From contig NC_089980.1 in the NCBI RefSeq assembly GCF_036417845.1, positions 39,182,501-39,246,500 of the forward strand: a stretch of DNA of 64,000 nt. The letters are read 5' to 3'. The DNA is from Apteryx mantelli. Lineage: Eukaryota > Chordata > Aves > Apterygiformes > Apterygidae. A program made the position numbers and the translations under genes. Positions 51,214 to 64,000 of this stretch are shown here, piece after piece (the stretch's first letter is position 1; each line of letters begins with the position of its first letter). Under the pieces are notes generated by a model. The model worked only from the letters and a program-made list of their open reading frames with translations, did no database searches and was not told where the DNA came from.

Positions 51214-52993
51214 ATGGCCTCTAAGTGTTCAAGCGAAAGGAAGAGTTGCACGTCTCTCACTTGAAATCAACAGCTAGAAGTGATTCAGCTTAGGGAGGAA
51301 GGCATGCCGAAAGCCGAGATAGGCCAAAAGCCAGGTCTCTTGCGCCAAGCAGGAGCCAAGTTGCAAATGCAAAGGAAAAGGTCTTGAAGGAAATTCAAAG
51401 TGCTACTCCAGTGAACACATGCATGATAAGAAAGCAAAACAGCCTTACTGCTGACAGGGAGAAAGTTTTAGTGGTCTGGATAGAAGATCAGACCAGCCAC
51501 AACATTCCCTTAAGCCAAAGCCTCATCCAAAGCAAGGCCCTAACTCCCTTCAATTCTGGGAAGGCTGAGAGAGGGGAGGAAGCTGCAGAAGAAAAGTGTG
51601 AAGCTAGCAGACGTTGGTTCATGAGGTTTCAGGAAAGAAGCCGTCTCCATAACATCAAAGGGCAAGGTGAAGCAGCAAGTGCTGATGCAAAAGCTGCAGC
51701 AAGTTATCCAGAAGATCTAGCTAGGAGAACTGATGAAGGTGACTATGCTAAACAACAGATTTTCAAGGTAGACAAAACAGCCTTCTGTTGGAAGAAGATG
51801 CCACCTAGGACTTTCATAGCTAGAGAGGAGAAGTCAACGCCTGGCTTCAAAGCTTCAAAGGACAGGCTGACTCTCTTGTTCGGGGCTAATGCAGCTGGTG
51901 ACTTGAAGTTGAAGTCAATGCTCATTTACCATTCTGAAAATCCTAGGGCCCTTAAGAATTGTGCTCAATCTACTCTGCCTGTGCTCTATAAATGGAACAA
52001 CAAAGCCTGGATGACAGCACATCTATTTACAACATGGTTTACTGAATATTTTAAGCCTGCTGTTGAGACCTACTGCTCAAAAAAAAGATTCCTTTCAAGA
52101 TATTACTGCTCATTGACAAGGCACCTGGTCACCCAAGAACTCTGATGGAGATGTACAATGAGATTAATGCTGTTTTCATGCCTGCTAACACAACATCCAT
52201 TCTGCAGCCCATGGATCAAGGAGTCATTTCAACCTTTAAGTCTCACTATTTAAGAAATACATTTCGTAAGGCTAGAGCTGCCATAGATAGCGATTCCTCT
52301 GATGGATCCGGGCAAAGTAAATTGAAAACCTTCTGGAAAGGATTCGCCATTCTAGATGCCATTAAGAACATTTGTGATTCATGGGAGGAGGTCAAAATAT
52401 CAACACTCACAGGAGTCTGGAAGAAGTTGATTCCAGCCCTCATGGAGGACTTTGAGGGCTTCAAGACTTCAGTGGAGGAAGTAACTGCAGATGTGGTGGA
52501 AGTAGCAAGAGAACTAGAATGGGAAGTGGAGCCTGAAGATGGGACTGAATTGCTGCAATCTCCTGATAAACCTTTAACGGATGAGGAGTTGCTTCTTAGG
52601 GACGAGCAAAGAAAGTGGTTTCTTGAGATGAAATCTACTCCTGGTGAAGATGCTGTGAACATTGTTGAAATGACAACAAAGAATTTAGAATATTACATAC
52701 ACTGAGTTGATAAAGCAGCAGCAGGGTTGGAGAGGATTGACTCCAATTTTGAAAGAAGTTCTCTTGTGGGTAAAATGCTATCAAACAGCATCGCATGCTA
52801 CAGAGAAATCCTTCGTGAAAGGAAGAGTCAATCAATGGGGCAAACTTCACTGCTGTCTTATTTTAAGAAATTGCCACAGCCGCCCCAACCATCAGCAACC
52901 ACCACCCTGGTCAGTCAGCAGCCATCAACACTGAGGCAAGACCCTCCATCAGCAAAAAGATTATGACTGGCTGAAGGCTCAGATGATGGTTAG
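51214..52993 (+). pseudogene. Broken Tigger (pogo-family) transposase, TIGD1-like
   Basis: Cut-and-paste DDE/D transposase of the CENP-B/pogo/Tigger group. The ancestral ATG (51214) opens MASKCSSERKS, but codon 17 is TGA (51262-51264). A one-base loss near 51353 destroys the frame of the first helix-turn-helix. From 51384 a long intact stretch encodes the second HTH (Tc5/CENP-B type, from VLVVWIEDQ, with RRWFMRF) and the first catalytic Asp in KVDKTAF (codon 51771). A one-base loss in the A8 run at 52079-52086 shifts frame just before the second Asp (LLLID, 52115-52117). The last part has the third Asp in QPMDQGVIS (52214-52216), then TGA at 52703-52705 and another at 52964-52966 before the ancestral stop at 52991-52993. 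The second and third Asp are 33 codons apart, as in pogo. The canonical VDET and DNAPGH motifs read VDKT and DKAPGH, so catalysis would fail even in frame. Confidence 0.92.
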
Positions 52994-53139
52994 CATTTTT
53001 TTTTAGCAATAAAGTATTTTTTAATTGAGGTATGTACCTTGTTTTTTTTTAGACATAATGCTATTGCACACTTAATAGACTACAGTACAGTGTAAACATA
53101 ACTTTTATATGCACTAGGAAACAAAAAAATTTGTGTGAC

Positions 53140-53211
53140 TCTCTTTGTTGAGATATTCGCTTTATTGCAGTGGTCTGGAACCAAACCCGCAATATCTCCA
53201 AAGTATGCCTG
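53140..53211 (-). repeat. Right terminal inverted repeat region of the Tigger-like element
   Basis: Ends AAGTATGCCTG followed by TA. Reading inward on the minus strand gives CAGGCATACTTTGGAGATAT, a GCGGGTTTGGTTCCAGACC block, and a CGCTTTATTGC-type sub-repeat. This is the characteristic asymmetric right end of Tigger1-type elements. Confidence 0.85.
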
Positions 53212-56200
53212 TACTTCTCCCATCTATGAACTTCATGATCAACAGCAATTACTTTTTCAGAAACTGAAAAATTATCAAGCAAAAGTAGTCATGCGACACA
53301 AATGCCCTTATTGTTCCCTATTGTTATATGCATATGCACATTGAGGAATGAGACAAATTTGGACTGACATCTAAAAGGCTGAAAATAAATACCTTAAAAT
53401 TAAAAATATATACATCTTGCCCTGATAGCTCTTAAAAAAAATCCCACAAAACAAAAAACCCAATAAAAATAACCTTACTGACATTCCAGTTCAACAACGT
53501 TGGCACATATGCTGGGGCAAGCACAGAGAAACAGCAACAAAAATTCATATGCAGACCCTGCTCCTTAAGCAATGATGCCTTAGACAGTTTATTTATCATT
53601 GAAGAAGTGTTCTTGTTTTGGCGCAAGACTTCAAAATGCAAAACAAGTTGTCCTTAATGCAAACAGACTATGAAATTGAATTACTTTCTCTCTCCTAAGG
53701 AGTTTGAATATTCCTTTCAAATTCCTAATAGAATCTCTCCATTCTGTCCTTATGCTACCTCATAGCACCTGACAGGTGTAACCTACCACCCACAGGAGAC
53801 ATGTAGATCAGCAGGTTCATGCCCTGCACTTGGGAGTGGTGGGAAACATTCCAGCTCCATAAGAAAGCAAGCCTCCCGGTACTCTCAGCCTCCGTTCCCC
53901 TCAAAAATACACACCCTGCTTTAATCGAAACCTGCAGCTAGTGTTTCTTTTGACAGGAAACAGTATCTTTTTTACCCAAGAAACCCAACTGACAGTGTGA
54001 TAGGTGGTAACTCATAAAATGTTACATGCATTGAAATTTAAAATTAATTTTTTCTTTCAGAAAACAAAATAGAAGGAACAAAATACAAGCAATATCCTGA
54101 CTTTCAGTAAATCACAAAGCTCATCTCTGAGCACAGGGGCACATCTTCATTCCAGACTGCCCACTGATATCACCAAGAGGAAGATACCAGTCTAAAACTG
54201 GCTGTCAGTACTTCCAGTTTGGTACTGACTAAAGGTGCAACCATGGTGATTTAAGAGTACTGTTAGCTGAAATACATACAGTTGCATTTAAGAGTCATAG
54301 ATATTTTCTCACTAGTTTTCTTAATTTATATGGATATTTCATGTGGAAGCATGTGAAGAAAAAACAAAAAACTCACACAAGAATTCAGTGGGTGACTGCT
54401 TTAATTGACCAGATTTCAACTTTTAATGTTCCTAATTTTTAAAGTAATTTGAGGTTGTTAGAAAACAAAGTAAATATCAAAACAAATGCAAAATTGTTCA
54501 ATATTAAACACAACCCTTTATTTCCAGTATACTATGCAAACACTACTACTACGCAAGTATTTTGTATAATAACAGCCAATATACAAAAACATCAGACCTT
54601 CTATGACAGTATCTTCCGTCTACTGCAGAAAACCATTAAAAGTGGTTGTAACGATGATACTGAAAATGTGTGTAAGTCCAGGCAAAATATTCTTCACAAA
54701 GCTACTAAGAAAGAGCTGCTGACTGTTGGTGTTGAGAGATGGACAGTGCCACAGCAGCGCAGCAGTGACAGGCAGCAGCTGTCCACGCTTTGACTGACAT
54801 GCCAGATGTAACACGACAAGCCCTACTAGCCTCATGACTCAACCTTCTAAATAATATATGCTTTACTGAGCACTCCTATAAACAAGTTTGCTGACATTCA
54901 CATACTTGGCTCTATTTTACTTCAAATGGAAATTCAGCTCGAGTACCTCCAAGTCACATTTTTTCACCCTTAGAATCTCACAGAAGCAAGCTCACATTGG
55001 AAATCGGCAATGGGGTGAGTTTCACTGTTAATAAGTGCAACTGCGTGGAGCGTTCACAGATGTATAAAACTTACGCACAGAACTTTTAGATGTGTGGCTA
55101 ATGCAATCAGAATGCACTGCAGTATGTGCAGGCTGCTGGAAAGAAAACTAGCGAGCAACAGGATGTAAACCAGGTGCCTGATCCCTCAATAACTATTCAT
55201 AAAAGTTATTCCCTCCCCTGCCACCCCCCCCCTCAAGGAAATCCCAATGAAAGTATTTAGCTGGTATTAAAAAGAATCCCTCGTGTAAGCAAAATGGTAG
55301 GTTTGGGCTCCGCATTGTCAATTATAATTGTTTCAGTAACTTAACCTGGTTACTGCTCAGAATAAAAATTTGGTTCCAACTGAAGAAAGTGCTTAAACAT
55401 GTGCCCAGTTTTAAGTACATATGAAGTCCCACTGTCTTCAATACATTTATTCATGTTCTGAAAGTTTGGCAATTATTTAAGAATATTTCACAATTATGGG
55501 CTATAATAGAGACAGAACAATGTTTAAAAAGGCCCAACATGCACAAACACATACACAAGAAATACCCATAACAGAAACAACACAGTTCTTCGCAAAGTCT
55601 CTTCTCTTTAGGTTTTGGTAAAAAAACCTATGTATTAAAATATTTTCAGATAAAAGCAATTTGTTAGTGACTACAAATGTAATTTAAAAAAGATACTGTT
55701 TAATCTAGTTCTATTTTTCATGTATCATTTTTTCACTGAAATGAGCATGGTTTGAGGGCACTTAGAATAAAAATCGATATAAAGTACAAATCTCTGACTG
55801 AAGAGTGGTGCATTATATTGATCATCTCTATTTTTAAATGTCATTGCTAAGAACAAAGTTAAATGTTTCCTTATTAAAAGAAACCAACCCTACAACTTCC
55901 TTCAAGAGTTACTTCAAGGTCGGGGGGGAAAAAAAGATATAGGTCAGTAGTGAGTATGACTGCGATATGGCTACAAAAAAAAAAAAAAAGTTTCCCCTAG
56001 TCTCCTTATTTTGGTCTTAGTTATGTTAAACTCTTTCAATACAAGTCTTCGAAAATATCTAACCAAGTTTGTAAACGACAGTTCCAGCTGCATGAATATA
56101 GGAACATAAGCAATCTGTAAAAATGCAAGTCCTCCAAATATTTTCCCTGGCTACACATATGGACTAAGTAACATGTTGCAGTAGTTCAAGTGCTATGTTT

Positions 56201-56389
56201 ATCTACTCAAAAGACAAAACCTAGGAAGTGAAAGATGAGATTTTTTTTCAGAAGTGAGGTCATTATTGTAAGATATACTATTCTTATTTCCTCAAATACT
56301 GATGGTTTGTGTGAATGGTGAACTTTGTGTAAGGAACAGCAACTCGCCAGTACCTTAGGAAAGTATTACAGACCAGGATGAGATTTAGC

Positions 56390-56430
56390 TGGTTTAGAGA
56401 TTTAGAGTTTCAGGGTTTCGAGATTTAGAT
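56390..56430 (+). repeat. Irregular GAGATTTAG tandem motif
   Basis: GAGATTTAG occurs three times in about 40 bp with GTTT-containing spacers. Likely slippage-derived simple sequence. Confidence 0.5.
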
Positions 56431-59400
56431 GTTACTCAAAGGCTTTTACAACAACCTTTGTTTTAAAAGCAATCTTTGCAGTGTTACAAGACCTGCAGAG
56501 AATGGTCATGGCTAAATCACTGATGTTTTTTATTTAATACATAATTTCATCCATCTTACCCAGATAAAGAAAGAAAAGTAGCATAAATGTAACAAATAAG
56601 CACATCATGTTCACTTAACACACACATCTGCACAAAATTATAGTACGGCCATTGCAATGCCTAAAAGATAATGTAAATTTCAGTGGAATGCAAGAACAGT
56701 CAGAAAAGAGTAAAATATTACCAAGGGACGCTTTCAGTAAAATTTTAAGAAGCTATTTTAACCCCCCCAAAAAGCTTCTTATAATATGCAGGAGTTCTAA
56801 AGCTTTGCAAGGGTTTTAGTCACAGTCGTTCTGTTTTATGTAATCATTTCCAGCAACACAACTTAAGAGCTGGGAGTACTGGGTTCATTACATTAAAGCA
56901 ACATGATATGCCATTACGTCTTGTCACAGTGCACACATGAATTAATGGTAATGCAACATAATCACTCTGAAAACAAAACAACTTTGCATTAGCATGTGCT
57001 TTGTTAAGTAAAATGTACATACGTGACAGTAACAAACTGCTAAATTATGCAGACATTTATGTTTTAGTCATGTTTTGAAATGCAAAAGCATTATTGGTAT
57101 AATGCAGATGTTGACTGTTCTCACGCTGTTTTCACTAGTCATATAAATCTTCAGTATTTCAGCTACTAATGGGGACTATGTATCAAATAATATTTGTGCA
57201 TTACTCTATGTAATTAGTTGCTGGATACAAAAAGTTAAAGTTTCAAATATATTTAAAACTGCTTATGTGTTTGGCCAGATATAGGTATTAACCAATATGT
57301 GTTTTTCTCAGAGGCATAACTTATTAAAATCATAGATTATCTGAATGTATGCAGAAGACTACAGAGCACTCAGATAATTTACAATATTTTTGAAAGTACA
57401 CATGTGAGAAACAATCAGTTTGACTGAGAAAAGAAATTCAGACATCAATACACTGCAGTGTGGCCACTTTGCTACCATAGTGTTAGGCAGGTTGTCATTA
57501 ACCATTTTCACAACTACCAATATATCATATAACTGAAGCATAACCCTGAGATACAATGCAGTGAATCATGAATAGTTATCCAGAAATAATCAGTACTACA
57601 GCTAAATGAGATCATTCAATAAAAGAAGCTTCATAATTTTTTTCTTCAAAATTATTTTTTAATCCAACTGGTAGGAAATCATTTAGGTTTTCAAAACCTC
57701 AACCAAAAAAAAAAAGAAAGAAAAGAAAAACACCACTTAATTTTATGGGTCTAGTATTTACAGTGTAAATGGAGGATAAATTTGTTGTAATTTAAAAGTT
57801 CTCATAATCATTCTTGTCAACTGTGTGTTGCACATAATATAAATATTTTAAAATATCTTTTATCAAATGGCTATTATCATTTAAAGCCTTTTCTGCTCTT
57901 TTAATTTGTTAAGAAGATATTTTTCAAAAGTAAATGCTCTAAAAATCCAGCTATTAAGTTGAGAATCAGGCAGGTGAACGAACTGGTGTTCCAGAGTGAT
58001 GAATATCAACTATTATTTATTGGGCTTAATGGTCTTAATTCTGTAAATGTTCTCCTTAATTAGGTAGCAAAGGGTTACCTTTGCTACTAGAAATAGACAT
58101 AGCATTCATTAATTTACTGAGCTTAACTTTAACTTTTTCAGGCCTTTTTAAAAGAAACTAATACTTTACTAGGACACAAAAGGAATTATTTTGCACATTA
58201 AACAGCTTGAATACACACACAGTCCACATTAGCTAGGTAACTACAGTCTTGCTGAAGTGGACAAAAGGTTTTTCTGATGAAGTTGTAGTGAATTAAATAA
58301 AAGATATCCTATCACAGTAAAAATTCCCATCCTCTGTAAAATATACATGTTTAGAGTGTATAGAACACAAAGCTTTTTCACTTGCTCAAACACCTTATCG
58401 CATAACTGATTTATTCCTTTGCCAATTTCTATTCTCCTTATGGATCACCTCAGTTACTGGGTGACAGAACAGGGACCTGGACAGAAGGTCCCCACACCAG
58501 CCAAGCAGAGAGCTGGCAAGGCAGTCAAAGGAAAAGCGTACAGTTGTGTACAGGACAGATGAGGAAGCCCCTTTTCTTTTGTAGTTCCCTCTTTAATCAA
58601 TAGCTTTCCTTCTCCATTTCCCTGAGTGTCAGTATTTGCCTTCAAAGCTAGCAAGTGCAGTTACTTGCTGCAGGTTTACAGCACAGCAGCTGAGATACTA
58701 CCCATCAGCTGCTAAATCCACCCATTTACCAGAATGGCAGAAATAACAGAAACATCTGAAAAGTGGTCAATCCATATGCAATGAAATATAAAATTTTAAC
58801 AACAGGATGCTGCATTTAACTCCAAAACTTTTAACTCCAAATATTTTTATGGTGAGTATAAACACGTGAACAAGTGCTTTGTTGAATCAAAGTCCTTTAG
58901 GGGCAGCAAGAAGCATTATCAATACACAGACCAAGCAGGAGGCATGAATCTTCACTACAAGTCACTCTGCTCAGTATGTCAAAAACATCTCTTAAGGCAT
59001 TACCAACCACAGTTAGCACCATGATTCTTTACTAGGCAAGGCCCTACAACCATGCAATTAGCCAGGGGAGATTCCCACCTGCATTAAGCTAAATCACAAC
59101 TTTAGATCTCTGTTCTAAACAGTGGTAAAAGATTTTTAAGAAGTCAGACTGATTGAAATACAACCTGCCTGCCAGATGCTGCAATTTGTGAGCATCAAAT
59201 ACACATGCTGATTGCGAATCTTTATCAAAGAGTACTTTTTATGAGACTTAAACAAAATCAGCAAAGGTTGAGATTCCATCATATGAAACTAACTACACTC
59301 AGCAGACTGATGCAACACAGAAAAACGTTGCCTTTTCTTTCCAGCATTTTGGTTTATAAGCATAACCTGGTTGTAACTTCTGGAGGTTTCCTAAACGTTT

Positions 59401-60199
59401 CCTTGGTTTTCCTAGCAGCTCTTTTACAATGTGTACCAAGAAACTGGATATGCTCTACATGTTGTATTAATTGTATGTATAAGATTCTGCCACTATAAAC
59501 TGGTTTTCACATACAGACTCTTCATAAACTTAAAACACAGTCCTGTTTTGCAGGAAAATATGCTGTCTACAAAGTACTTAAAAATTTTTTTTTCCTTCGG
59601 TGTCTAAGAAATTATGATTCACACTATTTAGAGGTATTCCTAGGCTTGATCACTACACATCACAAAACCAAGCTTTGATAATGCAGAAACCATGAACAGA
59701 AATGTTTTGGTCATCTGCACAACGTGTTAAGACACCAGTAAGATGCTTTCCAATTATTTTACAGAAATTGTACAGATTTTAAGTTAAGATGACTAAATGC
59801 CATAAATCAATCATACCAGCACCATTTGTACCACCATAGTAAAGATTACATCAATGTTTCCATTATAAAAAAAACTTATTTTTCAGGAGGTTTCTAATTC
59901 ATCCATAAAAATTGGCTCCAGCCTAAAGCTTGGCAACCAAAGTCGCCACTTGGGAGCAATTCTTTTAACCTTTTTTTTTTTAAAACTGCTTGGCCTCTTG
60001 AGCTACAACATAGTTCAGAAAAACAAAATTTGTGGTTTCAAGTTTTGGTGGACTTCTATCCCTCAAAAACATTGTTTTAAAAACTGATAATTTTGTATGT
60101 CATAAATCTGTAATGTGGACTACTGCTTTTGGGTAATTTGGGTGGAAGCAGTGGATAAAAATTACTGGTTTATTTTGTTTAAAAATAAATGCAATTTCC

Positions 60200-60232
60200 C
60201 ATGAAAACTTTTAATTCAATAAAATTTTCATG
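60200..60232. repeat. Short AT-rich hairpin
   Basis: CATGAAAA and TTTTCATG at the two ends, with additional pairing of the inner AT bases, can form a small stem-loop. No function indicated. Confidence 0.4.
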
Positions 60233-63200
60233 AAAGAATTTTTCTCATGGAAAGATATGGTAGACATGGCATAAGGAAGTCTTTATGGTTTGTTCATGCA
60301 GCATTTATTCCAGCCATTTTGACTGCTATGGTAAGAGATATGTAATACTGTACTTTGATGTCTTTAACTAAATCTGTCCATCTTATTCATGATAATAATT
60401 CTGCCCTTTGGTAGCACAGATCCACCCTTGAGTGTGACATGGCCCCTGACAAAATTCTGTGAAAACAGAAAGTCCCTTTGAAAGCAACAAATAAAGAGTG
60501 TTACTTGGAAATGTATTAAGTACTGATTCTAACGGTCTCAGTGGTTCTTGTGTGCATTTGATTTAAAATATAAAAACTATCGATTAGCTAGATTTTAAAC
60601 CATAGCAGAGTTAAAGCTTAATACTGACATCTTAAAAAGCCCCTCAAATGGTGGCTGAGTTCAGTAAGATCCTCAAATCAGCAACATGAACACAGTTTGA
60701 CCTACAGGCTCTTAGAAACTTTTCCATGAACTTAGGCTCAGCAACAGGGAATTACAAGCCCAGTTCCATCCACTGCCCAAAGTTAACAAAACTCTTCATC
60801 AGGCCTAAAATGCTTTGGATCATATCTTACATGCAGTCTGTATTCCTGGTATAATTTTTTCTTAATTCAAATTTATGCAGCAAATTGGTTTGGAGGACAA
60901 TTTCCCTAAGTTCTGAGAAGCTTAACAACTTATACACTTCTTCCGAAAGGTCAGTTTAAACATATAATCGTTACTAAACTATAGCATTAGTTGCTTCGGG
61001 GGAAGATATCTGGTTTATATTTAGCCTTTATGTCATCGGTGTCCATTTTTAATACTACACCTCTTGGCTTTTGTAAGGTTGCTGCAAAGCTGTGTTTTTT
61101 TTTTTCTTCAAATAACTATTTACAGTTAAAAAGCTTTAGGGTTATTTCCCTCCTTCCGCACACCATTATGTGTCATCTATCAACTCCATGTTAATATAAT
61201 CTATACTGCAAAAGTTATCACCTTCATGTTTAATGAACTTTCAAAGGAAATCAGCTTTCATTGCAAGAAAAACACTATTGAACATAGAGGGAGTACATTC
61301 ATAGAAAGCACTTTTTGATATTATTTTTACATCAAAATACGGATACCGATAAATATAAATGTATTGATACCATCTAAGAGGTAAGACAACAGAGAACAAG
61401 CCCAAAGCAAAAAGATAAGACTGATTCAGTTAGTTACAACAGACAAGGATGCTATGCTTACTACTTAAGGTGTTTCGCTAATAAACACTGCTATGTTTTC
61501 ATATCTGTTTTGATCTTAACTGACATTCTTTTGAATAAGGAAACTACATGATACACTACCTACAAATTCCATTTGGATCTAAAAATTTCAGCTGAAGATT
61601 CTGGCTAAGTGGCCAAAATGCTTGGTAAGAAGCATAAAGAACAGACAGTGCCTCAGCTGGAAGCTTACTTCAAAGCAATTGCACTAGACAAAAGCGACAC
61701 GGAACATAGCATCGGTCTGTTGCAATGCCACACTCCTCTAATGGCTTTGCTGCTCCCAGAGCCCAGTGAGTTTGGCACTGAGCACAGTCTGGGATTCTCC
61801 AAAGTAACTCTAAGTGATTGGTGATTCAATAGGGGGCAGCCTCCTCTCTGAATTACACAAAAGCCCAAGATTTAAACCACAATCTTTTGGTTGAGATGTA
61901 AAAAATTATGCTCATTAAAAATTCCAGGGCATTCATTTATTTATTTGCTTAATCGTGCTAATCCTGGATTGCCCACCAAATTCCAAATCAGGTAATTATA
62001 TTCTGCTTTCTAAAATTGTCTCTGGAATTTCAAATGGATAGGGTAGTTCAGATATTCATATACAGTAATAATCCTACTTACCACTTCAGATATAAAGGTA
62101 ACCTGTGCTGCTCCAGAATCACAGCATAATCCTCTATTTTCTGACCAACCTTCACAATATTATATACAGAAAAAATCCTATTGTATTATACCATTAACTG
62201 GCTACATTTCTCTGCTCAGTGAAGCAACCTTTTTGCATCACCTTCTAATTGAAGCTGGTAACATTGGAAACACTTTGATGGTTACATTATTGGTACACTA
62301 GAAAAGAAAAGTCAAACTGACTATTGACCAAATCCTGGCTACTTGATATTTAAATTGAATGAAATACAACATTGAATACTGACATTAATTTTGAATAACA
62401 GGTTTTTTTACATTATCTCACTATGAATTATCTAAAGCAGGGGTGACCAAGCTTCCTAACCCTATAAGTCACATACCAAACATAAGGTCATTAAGATCAA
62501 GATTTTTTCATAGCTACGTGTAGGGCAGAGAACTAATAACGACTACTGACGCATAAGAAGAAAGAAGAAAAAAGGCACCAGGAAAGGGAAAATGAGTTAT
62601 CTACAGATTGCACAAAGAGTAGGGAATTGCACAGTGGCCCTAGAATTAGGGATGAAGAACAACGAAGGGACTGTGGCCCAGAGAGGATGGAAAAAAAAGT
62701 GCACTGCATGCCTAGCAGAGGGAAAGAATATGGACCTATGCATAGAAGGTTATATACGCAATAATCTCCGCTGGAGAGATAACAGAACGTGCATTGTTAG
62801 GAAGGTGTCCTAAAAATGAAAGGTACCAGAACAGTATTTTAGATAGGAAACACAAGTGCCATGAATTCAAAAAATTTAGCATATCTTTTTGAGGCTTAAA
62901 GATTCTGTTTGGTTATAAACATAAAGCACATATGTTTCTCTAGGAATAATGATCTCAGTGAGGACCATTAGAACCCCAAAGCACTGAACTACTGCTGAAA
63001 TTAGCTCCAGCATGTTTTAAGAAAAGAGCCTGCTCACCACAAATCACTTAAAAAAAATAAATATGTGCTCGTTTATGGTAAGAGATAATGTTTTCTCTCA
63101 AAAGAACAGGCAGATTTCAATTTCAACCAGAGAGTGATGACAGAAGAAGATCACATCTTATACTACAGCTGCAGTACCCCCTAAACAGACACACACATGG

Positions 63201-64000
63201 GTTCCTAACTACTTTTTGTGATCTACACAAAAAACATTCTCTTCTTTTAGCCAAAGGTCACATACTAAAACTGCCATGGTGTTCATGTATTTGGGCGCTT
63301 AACATAGACATCTTAATTAGATCTTGCAACATCAGAATTTAATTTTAAAACCTCATAATAATGACATGCGCTCACATATGTCTTTGTGTGCACACACCAC
63401 ACACATGCATATACATATTTTGGTGGTCAATATTCACTGTGCAAAAATAGTTTGTTTTGCAAATGCTGAACATAAGCAACAACGTAAAAACAGCTCTTCA
63501 TGATGCAGAGGTATCAAACAGCCCCAATTGTAAATCTGGATGACATTTCACTTAGACTTTTTTTTAAGAACAAAGAAAATTATACTTTAATTATGGTCTG
63601 GAGCAAAATAACATTGAAAGCACAGTCAAGTAAAAGCACATGATTAGACACTTTCTGTTAATTTGCTCTTCTCAGTGGAAGTTACAATGAGCTAAGACAC
63701 TGTATTCCAGTATTTTAAAATTATCTACATAGATTTATTGAAACTGGACACCTTACTAACATGTACTGCTTTGCTGTTTGCCTCACAAACAGTTAAGTGC
63801 TTCAAGTTTCACTGAATTTAACAGAATATCTGGCTATCTGAGCATTCAAAGACAGAGACCATTTGCCAGATAACTGTGTTAAATTCAGCATTCAAGTGAT
63901 CATATCCAGTTGTAGAAGCATTTGCTGAAAGAAACGCCTTCTCCTAATATACAGTCAATGGTATTGTTGGAGAAATTTAAATGCAGGCACAAGAAAGGGA

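Larger units (their letters stand above)
50765..53211 (+). mobile_element. Full-length Tigger1-like (pogo/Tc1-mariner) DNA transposon
   Basis: A 2447-bp element flanked by TA (50763-50764 and 53212-53213), the target duplication expected for Tc1/mariner-pogo elements. The left end begins CAGGCGTACCTCATTTTATT. The right end, reverse-complemented, begins CAGGCATACTTTGGAGATAT. The inside carries all landmarks of Tigger1 as I recall it: the 5' noncoding leader, a transposase region (51214-52993) and the 3' tail with AATAAAG. Differences from the remembered consensus look sparse and many are CpG decay, for example CCTCG to CCTCA and TCGC to TCTC. It sits in an SRBD1 intron, antisense to the gene, about 520 bp upstream of the 50244 splice acceptor. 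The family assignment is firm; the exact subfamily and age need alignment. Confidence 0.93.
50245..64000 (-). other. SRBD1: SRBD1 intron (partial, runs off the window)
   Basis: Everything upstream of the 50244 acceptor reads as one long intron. I looked on the minus strand for the expected preceding exon, which should encode the stretch just before RFLSFIGG and carry an NPLDQTC..HPESYDIA-like peptide, and did not find it. The intron is therefore at least 13.7 kb here. It holds the Tigger-like transposon (50765-53211), A-rich tracts near 55976-55988 and 57704-57730, and otherwise unique AT-rich sequence with only short chance frames. A small exon without an obvious signature could have been missed. 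Confidence 0.6.

Noticed and set aside
54449-54793. 114-codon plus-strand frame in the SRBD1 intron
   Set aside because: Composition biased toward Asn/Lys/Thr, no domain, opposite strand to the host gene, and not similar to any SRBD1 exon.
62435-62470. GCAGGGGTGACCAAGCTTCC string resembling a hAT-type terminus
   Set aside because: Only one possible end is visible, with no inverted partner and no 8-bp duplication; too short to support an element.

Overview
This is animal nuclear DNA, almost certainly from a sauropsid and most likely a bird (a crocodilian is the main alternative). The window is AT-rich and low in interspersed repeats. It has a CR1 LINE tail ending in the typical CATTCTGTGAT form at about 27.4 kb, several very old MIR/L3-type fragments, and none of the L1 or SINE load of a mammal. 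Only one host gene can be recognised. The last two coding exons of SRBD1 (S1 RNA-binding domain protein 1) lie on the minus strand at 50244-50060 and 47349-47060. They join through a GT-AG intron with a split Asp codon, and the protein ends in the family's LDLIRVL tail.

Layout. Positions 1 to about 46.3 kb have no recognisable gene. In other vertebrates the 3' side of SRBD1 faces the gene desert leading to SIX2 and SIX3, so this stretch is best read as that desert. It holds old repeat fragments, a CpG-rich pocket at 1.15-1.31 kb, a homotypic cluster of GTGTTTA motifs at 15.35-15.57 kb, and a pair of roughly 200-bp inverted homologous segments at 17.3-17.5 and 19.2-19.4 kb that share a perfect 33-bp core. 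About 46.37-47.06 kb is the probable SRBD1 3' UTR. 47.06-50.24 kb is the end of the gene. From 50.25 kb to the window end I see one SRBD1 intron, with no further exon found.

The most striking object lies in that intron, antisense to SRBD1: a full-length 2.45-kb pogo-family DNA transposon (50765-53211). It has both terminal inverted repeats, a TA target duplication, and a recognisable but broken Tigger transposase. By my recollection it is very close to Tigger1, a family I know as eutherian-mammal specific. A young-looking copy in a CR1-bearing sauropsid genome would point to horizontal transfer, or to assembly contamination that must be excluded.

Nearly all other open reading frames are short, lack homology I can recognise, and look like chance frames in noncoding DNA.
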